Positions 7,515 to 16,566 of a stretch of 64,000 nt of DNA are shown here, one piece after another. A program made the translations under genes and the position numbers. The DNA lies in contig JAFXLL010000001.1 of assembly GCA_017531225.1 (NCBI GenBank), positions 62,001-126,000 of the forward strand, in the 5' to 3' direction. Source of the stretch: Bacteroidales bacterium (GTDB taxonomy: Bacteria > Bacteroidota > Bacteroidia > Bacteroidales > F082). The notes beneath the pieces are model-generated. The model did not search any database and was not told the origin of the DNA. It saw only the letters and a list, made by a program, of their open reading frames with translations. How positions within the stretch are numbered: the stretch's first letter is position 1; every line of letters begins with the position of its first letter.

Positions 7515-9191
7515 ATGAAATTGGTCATTTTGGTAATTTTGTCAGTCTTTCAACTGGCCGAAAGGCAGTGTCCATCGTTGCCATCAGGACTGCTTGAAGC
7601 AGTCTCCTTTACCAATACGCAATGCCATCATTTGACCGATGCCGACTATACCTTTCCTGCCGACGATCCAACAGCTATGCCTCGTGCTTACGGTATGATG
7701 GGTCTGGTTCGTGACGGCAAGGGCTGTTTCAGGGAAAACCTCAAGACGGTAGCGATGCTTTCGGGCTTCACGGAGGAAGAGATCCTTGAGGACCCTGCCA
7801 TCAATGTGTTGGCGTATGCCAAAGCATGTGAGAAAGTCGCTTCACAAAAAGGGATCACCTCGAAAGCCCCTGGAGCATGGATGCCGGCGATCATGGAATT
7901 GTCGGAACTCCCCATAGGAGAGAAGAAAGACGAACTCCCGATGAAGATGATGCTCTATTCGGTATATTACCAGCTTGATGTCGATCTAAAGGCCTTGTTT
8001 GGCGAGGATTACCCCTTGCTTTCAGGTGAGAATGTGGCGGTTTCAAGGGAAACGGACTACCCCAATGCCATCTGGGTTCCCGCACCGGAATGTAACTGGG
8101 AGGAACGTACCAAGGAAGTCAGCGGCGTGGTGATTCATTACACAGAGGGCTCCTACGCAGGCGCCATCAGTTGGTTCTTGAACTGCGAATCCAGCGTGTC
8201 AGCACATTATGTCATAAGATCAGTTGATGGTCAGGTGACACAGATGGTAAGGGAAGCGGACAAGGCTTATCATGCCCGAACGGCCAATGGCTATACCATT
8301 GGTGTGGAACATGAAGCTTACGGCGACATTGCCAGCTTCTTCACCGAGGCGATGTATGAGTCTTCGGCTGACCTGATGAGGAGCATCTGCTCACGTTACG
8401 AGACTATCGACGGGCATCGAACCTTTTGCACCGACACCCTTGACGACGGCACCGCGCTTGACTCGGGTCTTCATAACTTAGGAGGTGAAGGCGCATGCAT
8501 CAAGATTCGCGGACATCAGCATTATCCTGATCAATCGCACACCGACCCAGGACCGTTCTGGAGCTGGAACTATTACTATAAGCTTATCAATAACCGTGAA
8601 CTGCCCACTGTACTTGGAGGAGCAGGTGTGACCGAAGGCAATTTCAATCATGAGAACTACGGGAACGACGAACGTCGGATTTGGGTGATCGAGAGCGACC
8701 CCAATACAACGATTACGTTGAGTTTCGATAGTTTCGACCTTGAACGTGATTACGATTTTCTTTGGATCTATGATGGCGCCAATGTTAATGCGCCTCAGAT
8801 CGGTCGATGGAATACCCAAAGCCCCGGTACGGTGAGGTCGACGGGTAATGCGTTGTGTGTGGAGTTCCGCTCCGACTGCCTTACTACCGCTACCGGATGG
8901 CAGGCTCACTGGAGCGTTGGGACGATGGCACAGGTGGATACCATCCATATCCATCCCAAAAAACACTATGGAATCTATCCCAATCCTGTGGGCGATTGTC
9001 TCAGTCTGAAGTTCCCTGAAGAGGGTTTTTATGATGTTAAAATTGTTGATATTTTAGGACGAGTCGTTTATAAGACAAGGGTTTTTGGTAACACGAACAT
9101 TGATGTCAATCAACTGTCTAAAGGTTGTTATGCCGTTCATTATAGGCGTGTGAAGACGGGTGAGGAGAACGTTGAAAGATTTATTCGTTAA
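7515..9191 (+). CDS. Secreted N-acetylmuramoyl-L-alanine amidase with CUB domain and T9SS sorting domain
   Basis: 558 residues. After a short hydrophobic N-terminus (a weak signal peptide) and an uncharacterised region of about 180 residues comes an Amidase_2 domain (about 199-353). Likely zinc ligands are His208 in VVIHYTEG, a His in RGHQHYP (about 334/336) and Asp344 in SHTDPGPFW. A CUB-like beta domain follows (about 365-466; YDFLWIYDGAN, WQAHWSV), then a type A T9SS C-terminal domain (YGIYPNPVGD to the end). It would cleave the amide bond between muramic acid and the stem peptide, on the cell surface or in released form. That suggests lysis of other bacteria or scavenging of peptidoglycan rather than house-keeping turnover. 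Alone in its transcript. Confidence 0.88.
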   Translation: MKLVILVILSVFQLAERQCPSLPSGLLEAVSFTNTQCHHLTDADYTFPADDPTAMPRAYGMMGLVRDGKGCFRENLKTVAMLSGFTEEEILEDPAINVLAYAKACEKVASQKGITSKAPGAWMPAIMELSELPIGEKKDELPMKMMLYSVYYQLDVDLKALFGEDYPLLSGENVAVSRETDYPNAIWVPAPECNWEERTKEVSGVVIHYTEGSYAGAISWFLNCESSVSAHYVIRSVDGQVTQMVREADKAYHARTANGYTIGVEHEAYGDIASFFTEAMYESSADLMRSICSRYETIDGHRTFCTDTLDDGTALDSGLHNLGGEGACIKIRGHQHYPDQSHTDPGPFWSWNYYYKLINNRELPTVLGGAGVTEGNFNHENYGNDERRIWVIESDPNTTITLSFDSFDLERDYDFLWIYDGANVNAPQIGRWNTQSPGTVRSTGNALCVEFRSDCLTTATGWQAHWSVGTMAQVDTIHIHPKKHYGIYPNPVGDCLSLKFPEEGFYDVKIVDILGRVVYKTRVFGNTNIDVNQLSKGCYAVHYRRVKTGEENVERFIR

Positions 9192-9196
9192 AGTGA

Positions 9197-9226
9197 TTGT
9201 TTGTGTGCCTTTTTTTCTTACCTTTG
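9197..9226 (+). promoter_or_regulatory. Promoter of iorAB
   Basis: TTG at 9197-9199, a 19-base spacer, and TACCTTTG at 9219-9226: a complete Bacteroidetes promoter about 46 bases before the iorA start. Confidence 0.75.
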
Positions 9227-9272
9227 TGCGTTAACTATCTTATATAGGATTAAATCATAACATAGAAATAGC

Positions 9273-10853
9273 ATGGAGAAATTATTGTTACTCGGCGATG
9301 AAGCTATTGCACAAGGCTTTATCGATGCCGGAGGCAGTGCCATCAACAGTTATCCAGGCACTCCCTCAACCCAGATTACGGAATATGTCATAAAATCGAA
9401 GCAGGCCAAGGAACTTGGTATCCGTGCCAACTGGTGTGCCAACGAGAAGACCGCACTTGAGGCTTCTATCGGTGTGGCTTACGCTGGCAAGCGTGCCATG
9501 ACCTGCATGAAGCACGTGGGCTTGAACGTCTGCGGCGACCCCTTTATGAATGCTGCCATCATCGGTACCAAGGGCGTTCTCGTGGTGGTCGCCGACGATC
9601 CGAGCATGTTCTCATCACAAGATGAGCAGGACAGCCGCTTCTACGGTCACTGGGCTATGATCCCGATGCTGGAACCTTCCAACCAACAGGAAGCTTACGA
9701 CATGGTTCATTTCGGTTTTGAATTGAGCGAATCCTTGGGGACCCCGGTGCTCTACCGCATCCCGACCCGTCTGGCTCACAGCCGCGCTGGTGTGGTACGC
9801 AAGCCCGTCCGCAAGCAGAATGAGCTTACCGAGCCTGCTGACGCCCGTTCGTTCGTGCTGCTCCCAGCCAACGCCAAACGCCTCTATAGAGACCTTATTG
9901 ACAAGCAGCCAGCCTTCACCAAGGCATCTGAGGAATCAGGCTACAACAAATACATCCCGGGCGAGAATAAGAAACTCGGTATCATCACCACAGGTATTGC
10001 TTACAACTACCTGATGGAAAACTTCCAAGGTGGCAAGTGCCCTTATCCAGTGGTGAAGATCACGCAGTATCCGTTGCCTTACAACATGATCAACAAGCTG
10101 TATGACGAGGTTGACGAGATCCTCGTGCTTGAAGATGGTCAGCCATTTGTTGAGGAACTCATCAAGGGCTTCTTGGGCAAGGGTAAGAAGGTCATGGGTC
10201 GTTTGGACGAGACCATCCGTCGCGATGGCGAGCTGAACGCCGAAAAGGTGGCCAAGGCTCTTGGTCTGAAGGCTGAATCCGGCGCTGCTGTACCAGAGGT
10301 GGTCACCAACCGTCCTCCAGCGTTGTGCCAAGGTTGTCCTCACGTCGACAGCTACAACGCTTTGAACGCTGTCATGGCCAACCATAAAGGTGGCAAGGTG
10401 TTCGGTGATATCGGTTGCTATACCTTGGGCTTCAATATGGGTGCCATCCAAACCACCGTGTGCATGGGTGCTTCCATCACCATGGCTAAAGGCGCCAGCG
10501 AGGTTGGTATCTTCCCATCGGTGGCAGTCATCGGCGACGGCACCTTCGGCCATAGCGGCATGACAGGTCTGCTCGACTGTGTCAACGAAAAGGCTAATGT
10601 GGTGATTATGATTCTCGATAATGATATCACCGCTATGACAGGTGGTCAGCCTTCATCGGCCAACAACAAGATTCGTCAGATCTGCGAAGGCCTCGGCGTG
10701 GCTCCTGAACATATCCGCGACATCATCCCGCTGCCTAAGAACCACGAAGAAAACGTGCGTATCATCGAAGAGGAAGTCAACTACAATGGCGTTTCCGTCA
10801 TCATTCCTCACCGTACATGCCTCGTTGAATTAAAGAAACATTTAAAAAAATAA
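9273..10853 (+). CDS. iorA: Indolepyruvate:ferredoxin oxidoreductase, alpha subunit
   Basis: 526 residues. The N-terminal pyrimidine-binding part carries GDEAIAQGFIDAG and SYPGTPSTQITEY, and the C-terminal thiamine-diphosphate-binding part carries LCQGCPHVDSY, GDIGCYTLGF and GDGTFGHSG. With IorB it oxidatively decarboxylates aryl-pyruvates made from Trp, Phe and Tyr to aryl-acetyl-CoA, reducing ferredoxin, in the cytoplasm. Many IorA proteins end in a ferredoxin-like domain with two CxxCxxC clusters; this one stops right after the core (ELKKHLKK) and has none, so electrons must leave by a separate carrier. iorB follows 4 bases later. Fits amino-acid fermentation. Confidence 0.93.
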   Translation: MEKLLLLGDEAIAQGFIDAGGSAINSYPGTPSTQITEYVIKSKQAKELGIRANWCANEKTALEASIGVAYAGKRAMTCMKHVGLNVCGDPFMNAAIIGTKGVLVVVADDPSMFSSQDEQDSRFYGHWAMIPMLEPSNQQEAYDMVHFGFELSESLGTPVLYRIPTRLAHSRAGVVRKPVRKQNELTEPADARSFVLLPANAKRLYRDLIDKQPAFTKASEESGYNKYIPGENKKLGIITTGIAYNYLMENFQGGKCPYPVVKITQYPLPYNMINKLYDEVDEILVLEDGQPFVEELIKGFLGKGKKVMGRLDETIRRDGELNAEKVAKALGLKAESGAAVPEVVTNRPPALCQGCPHVDSYNALNAVMANHKGGKVFGDIGCYTLGFNMGAIQTTVCMGASITMAKGASEVGIFPSVAVIGDGTFGHSGMTGLLDCVNEKANVVIMILDNDITAMTGGQPSSANNKIRQICEGLGVAPEHIRDIIPLPKNHEENVRIIEEEVNYNGVSVIIPHRTCLVELKKHLKK

Positions 10854-10857
10854 TCCT

Positions 10858-11427
10858 ATGAAAAAAGATATAGTATTGTGCGGCGTGGGCGGTGATGGTA
10901 TCGTATCAGTCGCCAAGATCATTTCGGATGCCGCCTTGAATATGGGCCTCAACCTCAAACAGTCTGAAATCCACGGCATGTCGCAGCGCGGCGGCTCGGT
11001 GTTTTCACACCTTCGCCTCTCCAGCGATGAGATCTATGCTGATGTCATCCCTGAAGGCCATGCCGACATCATCCTCTCCAGTGAGCCGATGGAAGCCTTG
11101 CGCTACCTGCCTTGGCTGGCCAAGGACGGTTGGATCATTACCAACAATGATCCTTTCATCAACATCAACAACTATCCTGACATGGCGAAGATCAACGCTG
11201 AACTTGCTAAGGTGAAAAACCTGGTGAGCTTCAATGCCAGTGAAATTGCCAAGACCATCAAGGCTCGTTCCAACATGGTGCTTTTGGGTGCTACCGTGCC
11301 TTACCTCGGCATCGAGCTGGGTAAAGTTGAGGAGGCTATCAACCACATCTTCGGCAACAAAGGCGCCGAAGTCGTTGAAGTCAACATGAAGGCATTGCAC
11401 GCTGGTTACGAACAAGCTACAAAATGA
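10858..11427 (+). CDS. iorB: Indolepyruvate:ferredoxin oxidoreductase, beta subunit
   Basis: 189 residues of the pyruvate ferredoxin/flavodoxin oxidoreductase gamma-type domain (CGVGGDGIVSVAKI at the N-terminus; HGMSQRGGSV near residues 40-49). It pairs with IorA to form the active complex. It starts 4 bases after iorA, and its stop overlaps the start of the next gene (ATGA), so all three are co-translated. Confidence 0.93.
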   Translation: MKKDIVLCGVGGDGIVSVAKIISDAALNMGLNLKQSEIHGMSQRGGSVFSHLRLSSDEIYADVIPEGHADIILSSEPMEALRYLPWLAKDGWIITNNDPFININNYPDMAKINAELAKVKNLVSFNASEIAKTIKARSNMVLLGATVPYLGIELGKVEEAINHIFGNKGAEVVEVNMKALHAGYEQATK

Positions 11428-12755
11428 GCAGAAATAGATTAAGATGGAGACGGGTGCTGCTGTTGGCGGCACCCGTTATTTTGCTAGCTTTGCTGATCAC
11501 TTACTGCAACCGCTACTGCAGTCATCATGATGAGCCTGGCTATAACGAGGAGATTATGGATACCATCGTCCCGTCGGAACCTAATTATTTGTACGGTATC
11601 TGCGTTGACTCGATGTATGTTGAAGAAGGACAGATCCAAAAGGGACAGTTCCTCTCTTCCTTGTTTGCCTCAAAGGGCATCAGCCCCAAGGTTACAGATC
11701 ACATCGCTCGCAACCATAAGGATGTGTTCGATGTGAGCAAGATCCGTTCTGGAAATCGCTATTACTTCCTGATGACCAACGACACCTTGGAGACTCCGTT
11801 GTTCTGGATCTATGAGATCGACCGCCGCAACTACGCTTTGTTCAGCTTGACTGATTCGCTGACGGCATGGCGCTTCCAAAAGGATTTGGAAGTAAATCTT
11901 GCCCGTACCTCGGGTGTCATCACCTCATCGTTGTGGAATGCCGTTATTGCCAATGGTGGCGATGCCAACCTGGCTGTGCATCTCTCTGACGTCTACGCTT
12001 GGACCATCGACTTCTTTGGTATCCAGGAAGGCGATTGTTTTGATGTGGTGTATGATCGTCAGTTTATCGACGGACAACCTGTTGGAATGGGCGAAGTGGT
12101 TTGTTGCAACTTCGTTCATCGTGGCGATACCATCCGTGCCATTGCCTATGAACAAGATGGCATCTTGGGCTTTTACAATGAGAAGGGGGAGAACCTGCGT
12201 AAAGCCTTCTTGAAGGCTCCGTTGAACTACCGTCGCATCAGTTCCACGTTCTCCAACAACCGCTATCATCCCGTGCTGAAAATCTATAGGCCGCATCACG
12301 GTGTGGATTATGCCGCACCTGCTGGCACCCCTGTGAGCAGTATCGGCGATGGTGTGGTCATCAAAAAGGCCTATCAGGCTGGCGGTGCAGGCTATTATCT
12401 GAAGATTAAGCACAATGCCACCTATACAACGAGTTACATGCACCTACAAGGCTATGCCAAAGGCATTGCTGAAGGTGTGCGAGTGAAGCAAGGTCAGGTG
12501 ATTGGTTATGTGGGTAGCACTGGCGTTGCCACGGGTCCTCATCTCGACTTCCGTGTCTATAAGGACGGCACAGCTATCGACCCGCTCAAGATGGAGTCAC
12601 CACCGGCGGATCCCATTAAGAAAGCGGATATGGAACAGTTTACGAAAGTGGCTCGCTATTGGATGAAGGCGTTGCAGGAGCCTGGGGTTCCTGAACCATA
12701 TCAAGAGCCTGCTCCTCTGGATTCTCTGGAGATGCCTCTATATCCTCCAGCATGA
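11424..12755 (+). CDS. M23 (LytM-type) peptidoglycan endopeptidase, membrane-anchored
   Basis: 443 residues. One N-terminal membrane anchor (about 11-27), a region of about 220 residues that looks like the LysM/OapA-type N-domain of MepM-like enzymes, then an M23 domain (about 275-390). The HxxxD zinc motif is HHGVD (His291, Asp295). The usual late HLH motif reads HLD (373-375), so the second histidine is replaced by aspartate. Either zinc is held differently or the protein is a regulator of other hydrolases, as many degenerate LytM proteins are. It overlaps iorB by 4 bases although the functions seem unrelated. Its last 116 bases overlap the end of a convergent gene. Confidence 0.82.
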   Translation: MSRNRLRWRRVLLLAAPVILLALLITYCNRYCSHHDEPGYNEEIMDTIVPSEPNYLYGICVDSMYVEEGQIQKGQFLSSLFASKGISPKVTDHIARNHKDVFDVSKIRSGNRYYFLMTNDTLETPLFWIYEIDRRNYALFSLTDSLTAWRFQKDLEVNLARTSGVITSSLWNAVIANGGDANLAVHLSDVYAWTIDFFGIQEGDCFDVVYDRQFIDGQPVGMGEVVCCNFVHRGDTIRAIAYEQDGILGFYNEKGENLRKAFLKAPLNYRRISSTFSNNRYHPVLKIYRPHHGVDYAAPAGTPVSSIGDGVVIKKAYQAGGAGYYLKIKHNATYTTSYMHLQGYAKGIAEGVRVKQGQVIGYVGSTGVATGPHLDFRVYKDGTAIDPLKMESPPADPIKKADMEQFTKVARYWMKALQEPGVPEPYQEPAPLDSLEMPLYPPA

Positions 12756-13203
12756 TCTTGCCCTGCTGAATCTTGACTCTCTTTTTCATCCGGACCGGTG
12801 TGATGATGAGCACCATCAACACCTCCAAAGCGTACTTCAGCCACGGATGAACGCCGGAAGTATACAGCTGGAAGCCGATTAACAAAATCGAAAAGCCGAC
12901 GAAAAAAGCCTTGCCATTTACCTTCTTTCGGAAAATCTGAATCAGGCTGAATACCAAAAGGCCGGTGAGCACGAACTCAATGACGAGAAAGACGAAGTCC
13001 TTGGAACGGTTTTCAAGGACTTCGCCGTTTCCTAAGTAATATGAATCGATGGAATAGTGATACATCACCAGCATGACTATCTCAAACAGGAACAACAACC
13101 CGTAGTAGGTAATCGCAAAAGTGGCCGCCAGCTTCATCGCCAGCGTCAACTGCGGCTTCAGGTCAAATATCTTGCTCTCTTTTGGCTTCCGGGTCATTTT
13201 CAA
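12640..13203 (-). CDS. Hypothetical inner-membrane protein
   Basis: 187 residues with four hydrophobic segments (about 24-48, 70-88, 99-112 and 124-138) and a cytoplasmic-looking, Pro/Glu-rich tail. No family recognised. It overlaps its upstream neighbour by 41 bases in another frame, and the C-terminal tail overlaps the 3' end of the M23 gene on the other strand by 116 bases. A sister of the next gene by size and topology; possibly the two act together. Confidence 0.6.
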   Translation of the reverse strand: MKMTRKPKESKIFDLKPQLTLAMKLAATFAITYYGLLFLFEIVMLVMYHYSIDSYYLGNGEVLENRSKDFVFLVIEFVLTGLLVFSLIQIFRKKVNGKAFFVGFSILLIGFQLYTSGVHPWLKYALEVLMVLIITPVRMKKRVKIQQGKIMLEDIEASPENPEEQALDMVQEPQAPATPSSNSEPLS

Positions 13204-13678
13204 TGCGCTTGAAGTAGAGGTGATATAGCAAAATAAACATCACGGTCATCAGGAACTCATTGAAGAAGCCAGCGCTTCCCTGTTTTGAGTAGATGTAAAT
13301 GACCGATACAATCAGGAGAAGCATCTGAGAGATGCTGTAGCAATGGAAACCAATGCGTTGTAGTTTGAACATCTTGATAACCCCAACCAACGAACCCACA
13401 TATAACAGTGCCGTAAACAGGTAATATGCGGGGTTAATGGAGAGGCGGTTCTCGATGATCTGCCAGAAAGTCTCCAACTCGTCGTTGCCCATCTGCATGA
13501 TCGACAGGAAAGGTGCCATCGATTCTTCCAATGTGCCATCGGCCATCATCTGGTTCATTACAGGAGTAGTGATCCACATGCCAAAAGCACTGAAGATCTG
13601 GAAAATGGCGTTGATGAGCGACAATACCAGCAGGATGGTCATTCCTGTCGGGCGTTTAACGAGTTGGGAGTCTTCCAT
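13163..13678 (-). CDS. Hypothetical inner-membrane protein
   Basis: 171 residues with four predicted membrane segments (about 13-36, 83-104, 111-130 and 137-153), the first after a short polar N-terminus (MEDSQLVKRPTG). No family recognised. The start codon shares one base with the stop of hutH (TAATG), so translation is coupled to hutH. A transport or membrane role linked to histidine use is conceivable but is inference from position only. Confidence 0.65.
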   Translation of the reverse strand: MEDSQLVKRPTGMTILLVLSLINAIFQIFSAFGMWITTPVMNQMMADGTLEESMAPFLSIMQMGNDELETFWQIIENRLSINPAYYLFTALLYVGSLVGVIKMFKLQRIGFHCYSISQMLLLIVSVIYIYSKQGSAGFFNEFLMTVMFILLYHLYFKRIENDPEAKREQDI

Positions 13679-15189
13679 TATTTATTCTTCAAATCATCAA
13701 ATTTCAGAGGATAATTCTTAACGAAGTCGACCGACTTGGCGATCTCTGTGTACATCACTTTGTCAACGTTTACAAACTCGACCACTTTGCGGTATTCGGC
13801 CACGAACTTTTCGATGGTCTTTGACGACTTCAACGGGCGGCGGAATTCGAGGGCCTGAGCTGCGTTGAGCAATTCAATAGCCAACACTCTTTCGAGGTTT
13901 TCAGCCACTCTCAGAGCCTTGGTGGCGGCGTTGGCGCCCATGCTCACATGGTCTTCCTGACCCTGTGACGACTCGATGCTATCCACCGAAGCAGGTGTGC
14001 AGAGTTGTTTGCTCTGACTGACGATGCTGGCAGCGGCATACTGAGGAATCATGAAGCCTGAGTTGAGGCCTGGCTTGGCCACGAGGAACGAAGGCAGGTC
14101 ACGCTTGCCGCTGATGAGCTGATACACACGGCGTTCGCTGATGTTGCCGAGTTCAGCCATGGCGATAGCTAAGAAGTCCAAGGTGATGGCTAAAGGCTGA
14201 CCATGGAAGTTACCAGCGCTAATCACGAGATCTTCATCAGGGAAGATGGTTGGGTTGTCGGTGACGGCATTGATTTCCTCGCTGAACACTGAAGCCACAT
14301 AGTCGATGGCATCCTTGGAGGCACCGTGGACCTGAGGCATGCAACGGAATGAATAAGGATCCTGCACATGCTTCTTCTCACGTTTGATGAGCTGGCTGCC
14401 CTTGGTGAACTCACGTACACGCTTGGCAGTGACGATCTGACCGTTGTGGTGGCGAATTTGGTGCACCTGATCGAAGAATGGCTCGATGCGGCCATCGAAA
14501 GCTTCCAGAGAGACGCATCCAATCAAGTCGGCGAGATAGCTCAGGCGGAAGGCTTTCAGCAAGACGTAGGTGCCATAGCTGCTCATGAACTGGGTGCCGT
14601 TGAGCAGGGCCAGACCTTCTTTCGATTGCAGGGTGATGGGTTTCCAACCGAACTTCTTGAGCACTTTCTGAGCAGGAACAATCTTGCCTTCGAAATGAAC
14701 TTCACCCAAACCGAGCAAAGGCAGCATCAAGTTGGCCAAAGGTGCCAAGTCGCCTGAAGCGCCGAGTGAGCCTTGGTTGTAAACCACAGGCAGCACGTTG
14801 TTGTTGAAGAAGTCAATCAAACGCTGTACGGTCACAACTTGCACGCCGCTGTTGCCGTAGCTGAGGCTCTGCACTTTTAATAAGAGCATGAGGCGGATGA
14901 TTTCTTCAGGAACCATCTCGCCAGTGCCGCAAGCGTGCGACATCACGAGGTTCTTTTGCAGGGTGCTCAGGTCTTCCTTCGAAATGCTGTGGTCGCAGAG
15001 GGAACCGAAACCGGTAGTCACGCCATAGATGGGCTTCTCAGGGTTCTCCATCTTCTTGTCGAGATAGTCGCGGCAGTGCTGGATGCGCTGGATGGCTTCA
15101 TCGCTGAGAGCGAGTTGGTAGTCTTGGGTGAGTATTTCGTTGACTTGCTTGAATGTAAGCTCTTTGGAGCTGATGTAATGGGTTTTCAT
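13678..15189 (-). CDS. hutH: Histidine ammonia-lyase (aromatic amino acid lyase family)
   Basis: 503 residues. The self-cyclising MIO cofactor triad Ala-Ser-Gly is present in GSLGASGDLAPLANL (about residues 143-157), with the supporting motifs YGVTTGFG near 55 and the family region QEDHVSMGANAA. The enzyme removes ammonia from L-histidine to give urocanate, the first step of histidine catabolism. The other hut genes (hutU, hutI and later steps) are not in this window. It lies 6 bases downstream of hisS, an unusual partnership of histidine-consuming enzymes. Tyrosine or phenylalanine specificity cannot be fully excluded, but His is the likeliest substrate. Confidence 0.88.
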   Translation of the reverse strand: MKTHYISSKELTFKQVNEILTQDYQLALSDEAIQRIQHCRDYLDKKMENPEKPIYGVTTGFGSLCDHSISKEDLSTLQKNLVMSHACGTGEMVPEEIIRLMLLLKVQSLSYGNSGVQVVTVQRLIDFFNNNVLPVVYNQGSLGASGDLAPLANLMLPLLGLGEVHFEGKIVPAQKVLKKFGWKPITLQSKEGLALLNGTQFMSSYGTYVLLKAFRLSYLADLIGCVSLEAFDGRIEPFFDQVHQIRHHNGQIVTAKRVREFTKGSQLIKREKKHVQDPYSFRCMPQVHGASKDAIDYVASVFSEEINAVTDNPTIFPDEDLVISAGNFHGQPLAITLDFLAIAMAELGNISERRVYQLISGKRDLPSFLVAKPGLNSGFMIPQYAAASIVSQSKQLCTPASVDSIESSQGQEDHVSMGANAATKALRVAENLERVLAIELLNAAQALEFRRPLKSSKTIEKFVAEYRKVVEFVNVDKVMYTEIAKSVDFVKNYPLKFDDLKNK

Positions 15190-15195
15190 TCTATG

Positions 15196-16554
15196 TTATT
15201 TTAATATTGTTTCAACAAGTTTATTGGCTTCGACGGTTTCTTGTCGGCCTTCCTTCATCCATTTCACGGTGAATTTCTGCTCGGCTACTTCAGTTTCGCC
15301 GGCGATGACCACGATAGGAATGTTGCGCTGGTCGGCATATTTCATCTGTTTCTGGATCTTGGTAGCATCGGGATAAATCTCTGCGTTGATGCCGTGCTTG
15401 CGTACCTGGTTCAGGTATTTCAAGCAGTAGCGTTCTTCGTTTTTCCCGAAGTTGAGGAAGATGACCTGGGTGCTTTCCGACATGGTTTCAGGGAAGAGCT
15501 TGAGGCCTTCCAGCACATCGTAAATGCGGTCGGCACCAAAGCTGATGCCCACGCCTGAAACGTTAGGTAGGCCGAAGATGCCGGTCAGGTTGTCGTAACG
15601 ACCACCTCCAGAGATGCTGCCCATGGGGAAGTCCTTGGCTTTGACCTCGAAGATGGCGCCAGTGTAATAGTTCAGGCCACGGGCCAGCGTGAGATCGAGC
15701 TCAGTCTCGATGTCTAACTCCATGTCTTCGATGTAGTCGAACAGAGTCTCCAGTTCCTCGATGCCTTTTTGACCGACTTCATTGTCAAGCAACGGCTTCA
15801 GTTGAGCCAGCTTCTCGCGGGTATTGCCCTTCATGAAGAGGATGGGCTGCAACTTGTCAATGGCTTCAGGCTCCAAGCCTTTTTCGGCCAACTCGGCGTT
15901 GACGGCATCGATGCCGATTTTGTCTAGTTTGTCGATGGCCACGGTGATATCCACCAGAGCATCGGACTTGCCAATATATTCTGCGATTCCGGCCAATACC
16001 TTACGGTTGTTGATCTTCAGAATGACGTTGATCTTTAGATTGTTGAACACATCATTCACGATGCTGACCAATTCGGCTTCGTTGAGAATGGAATTGCTGC
16101 CAATCATGTCCACATCGCATTGGTAGAACTCGCGGTAACGGCCTTTCTGGGGACGGTCGGCACGCCAAACGGGCTGAATCTGGTAGCGCTTGAATGGGAA
16201 AGCGATTTGGTCGCGATACATGGTGACGAAACGGGCGAAAGGCACCGTCAGGTCGTAACGCAGACCTTTTTCGCTGATCTTCCCAGCCAGCTTCAGCGAT
16301 TCAAGCGGCTCGCCGTTTTGCTCCACACCCGACATGAAGTCGCCGGAGTTGAGGATGCGAAACAACAGCTTGTCGCCTTCTTCACCGTACTTGCCCAGAA
16401 GGGTGCTGAGGTTCTCCATCGAAGGGGTCTCGATGGGCAGAAAACCATAACGTTTGAATACGGATTTGATAGTATCGAAGATATAGTTACGGCGCACCAT
16501 GACTTCGGGAAGGAAGTCGCGTGTGCCTTTTGGAATCGAGGGTTTCTGTGCCAT
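15196..16554 (-). CDS. hisS: Histidyl-tRNA synthetase
   Basis: 452 residues, a class II synthetase. It starts with the typical PKGTRDFLP, and has motif 2 (the YREFYQCD region), the histidine-specific signatures [12 protein letters not shown] and GGGRYDNL, and a C-terminal anticodon-binding domain ([32 protein letters not shown]). It charges tRNA-His with histidine. It lies 12 bases after the beta-CASP gene and 6 bases before hutH, so it is probably co-transcribed. Confidence 0.96.
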   Translation of the reverse strand: MAQKPSIPKGTRDFLPEVMVRRNYIFDTIKSVFKRYGFLPIETPSMENLSTLLGKYGEEGDKLLFRILNSGDFMSGVEQNGEPLESLKLAGKISEKGLRYDLTVPFARFVTMYRDQIAFPFKRYQIQPVWRADRPQKGRYREFYQCDVDMIGSNSILNEAELVSIVNDVFNNLKINVILKINNRKVLAGIAEYIGKSDALVDITVAIDKLDKIGIDAVNAELAEKGLEPEAIDKLQPILFMKGNTREKLAQLKPLLDNEVGQKGIEELETLFDYIEDMELDIETELDLTLARGLNYYTGAIFEVKAKDFPMGSISGGGRYDNLTGIFGLPNVSGVGISFGADRIYDVLEGLKLFPETMSESTQVIFLNFGKNEERYCLKYLNQVRKHGINAEIYPDATKIQKQMKYADQRNIPIVVIAGETEVAEQKFTVKWMKEGRQETVEANKLVETILK

Positions 16555-16566
16555 TATTGTTGGGTA

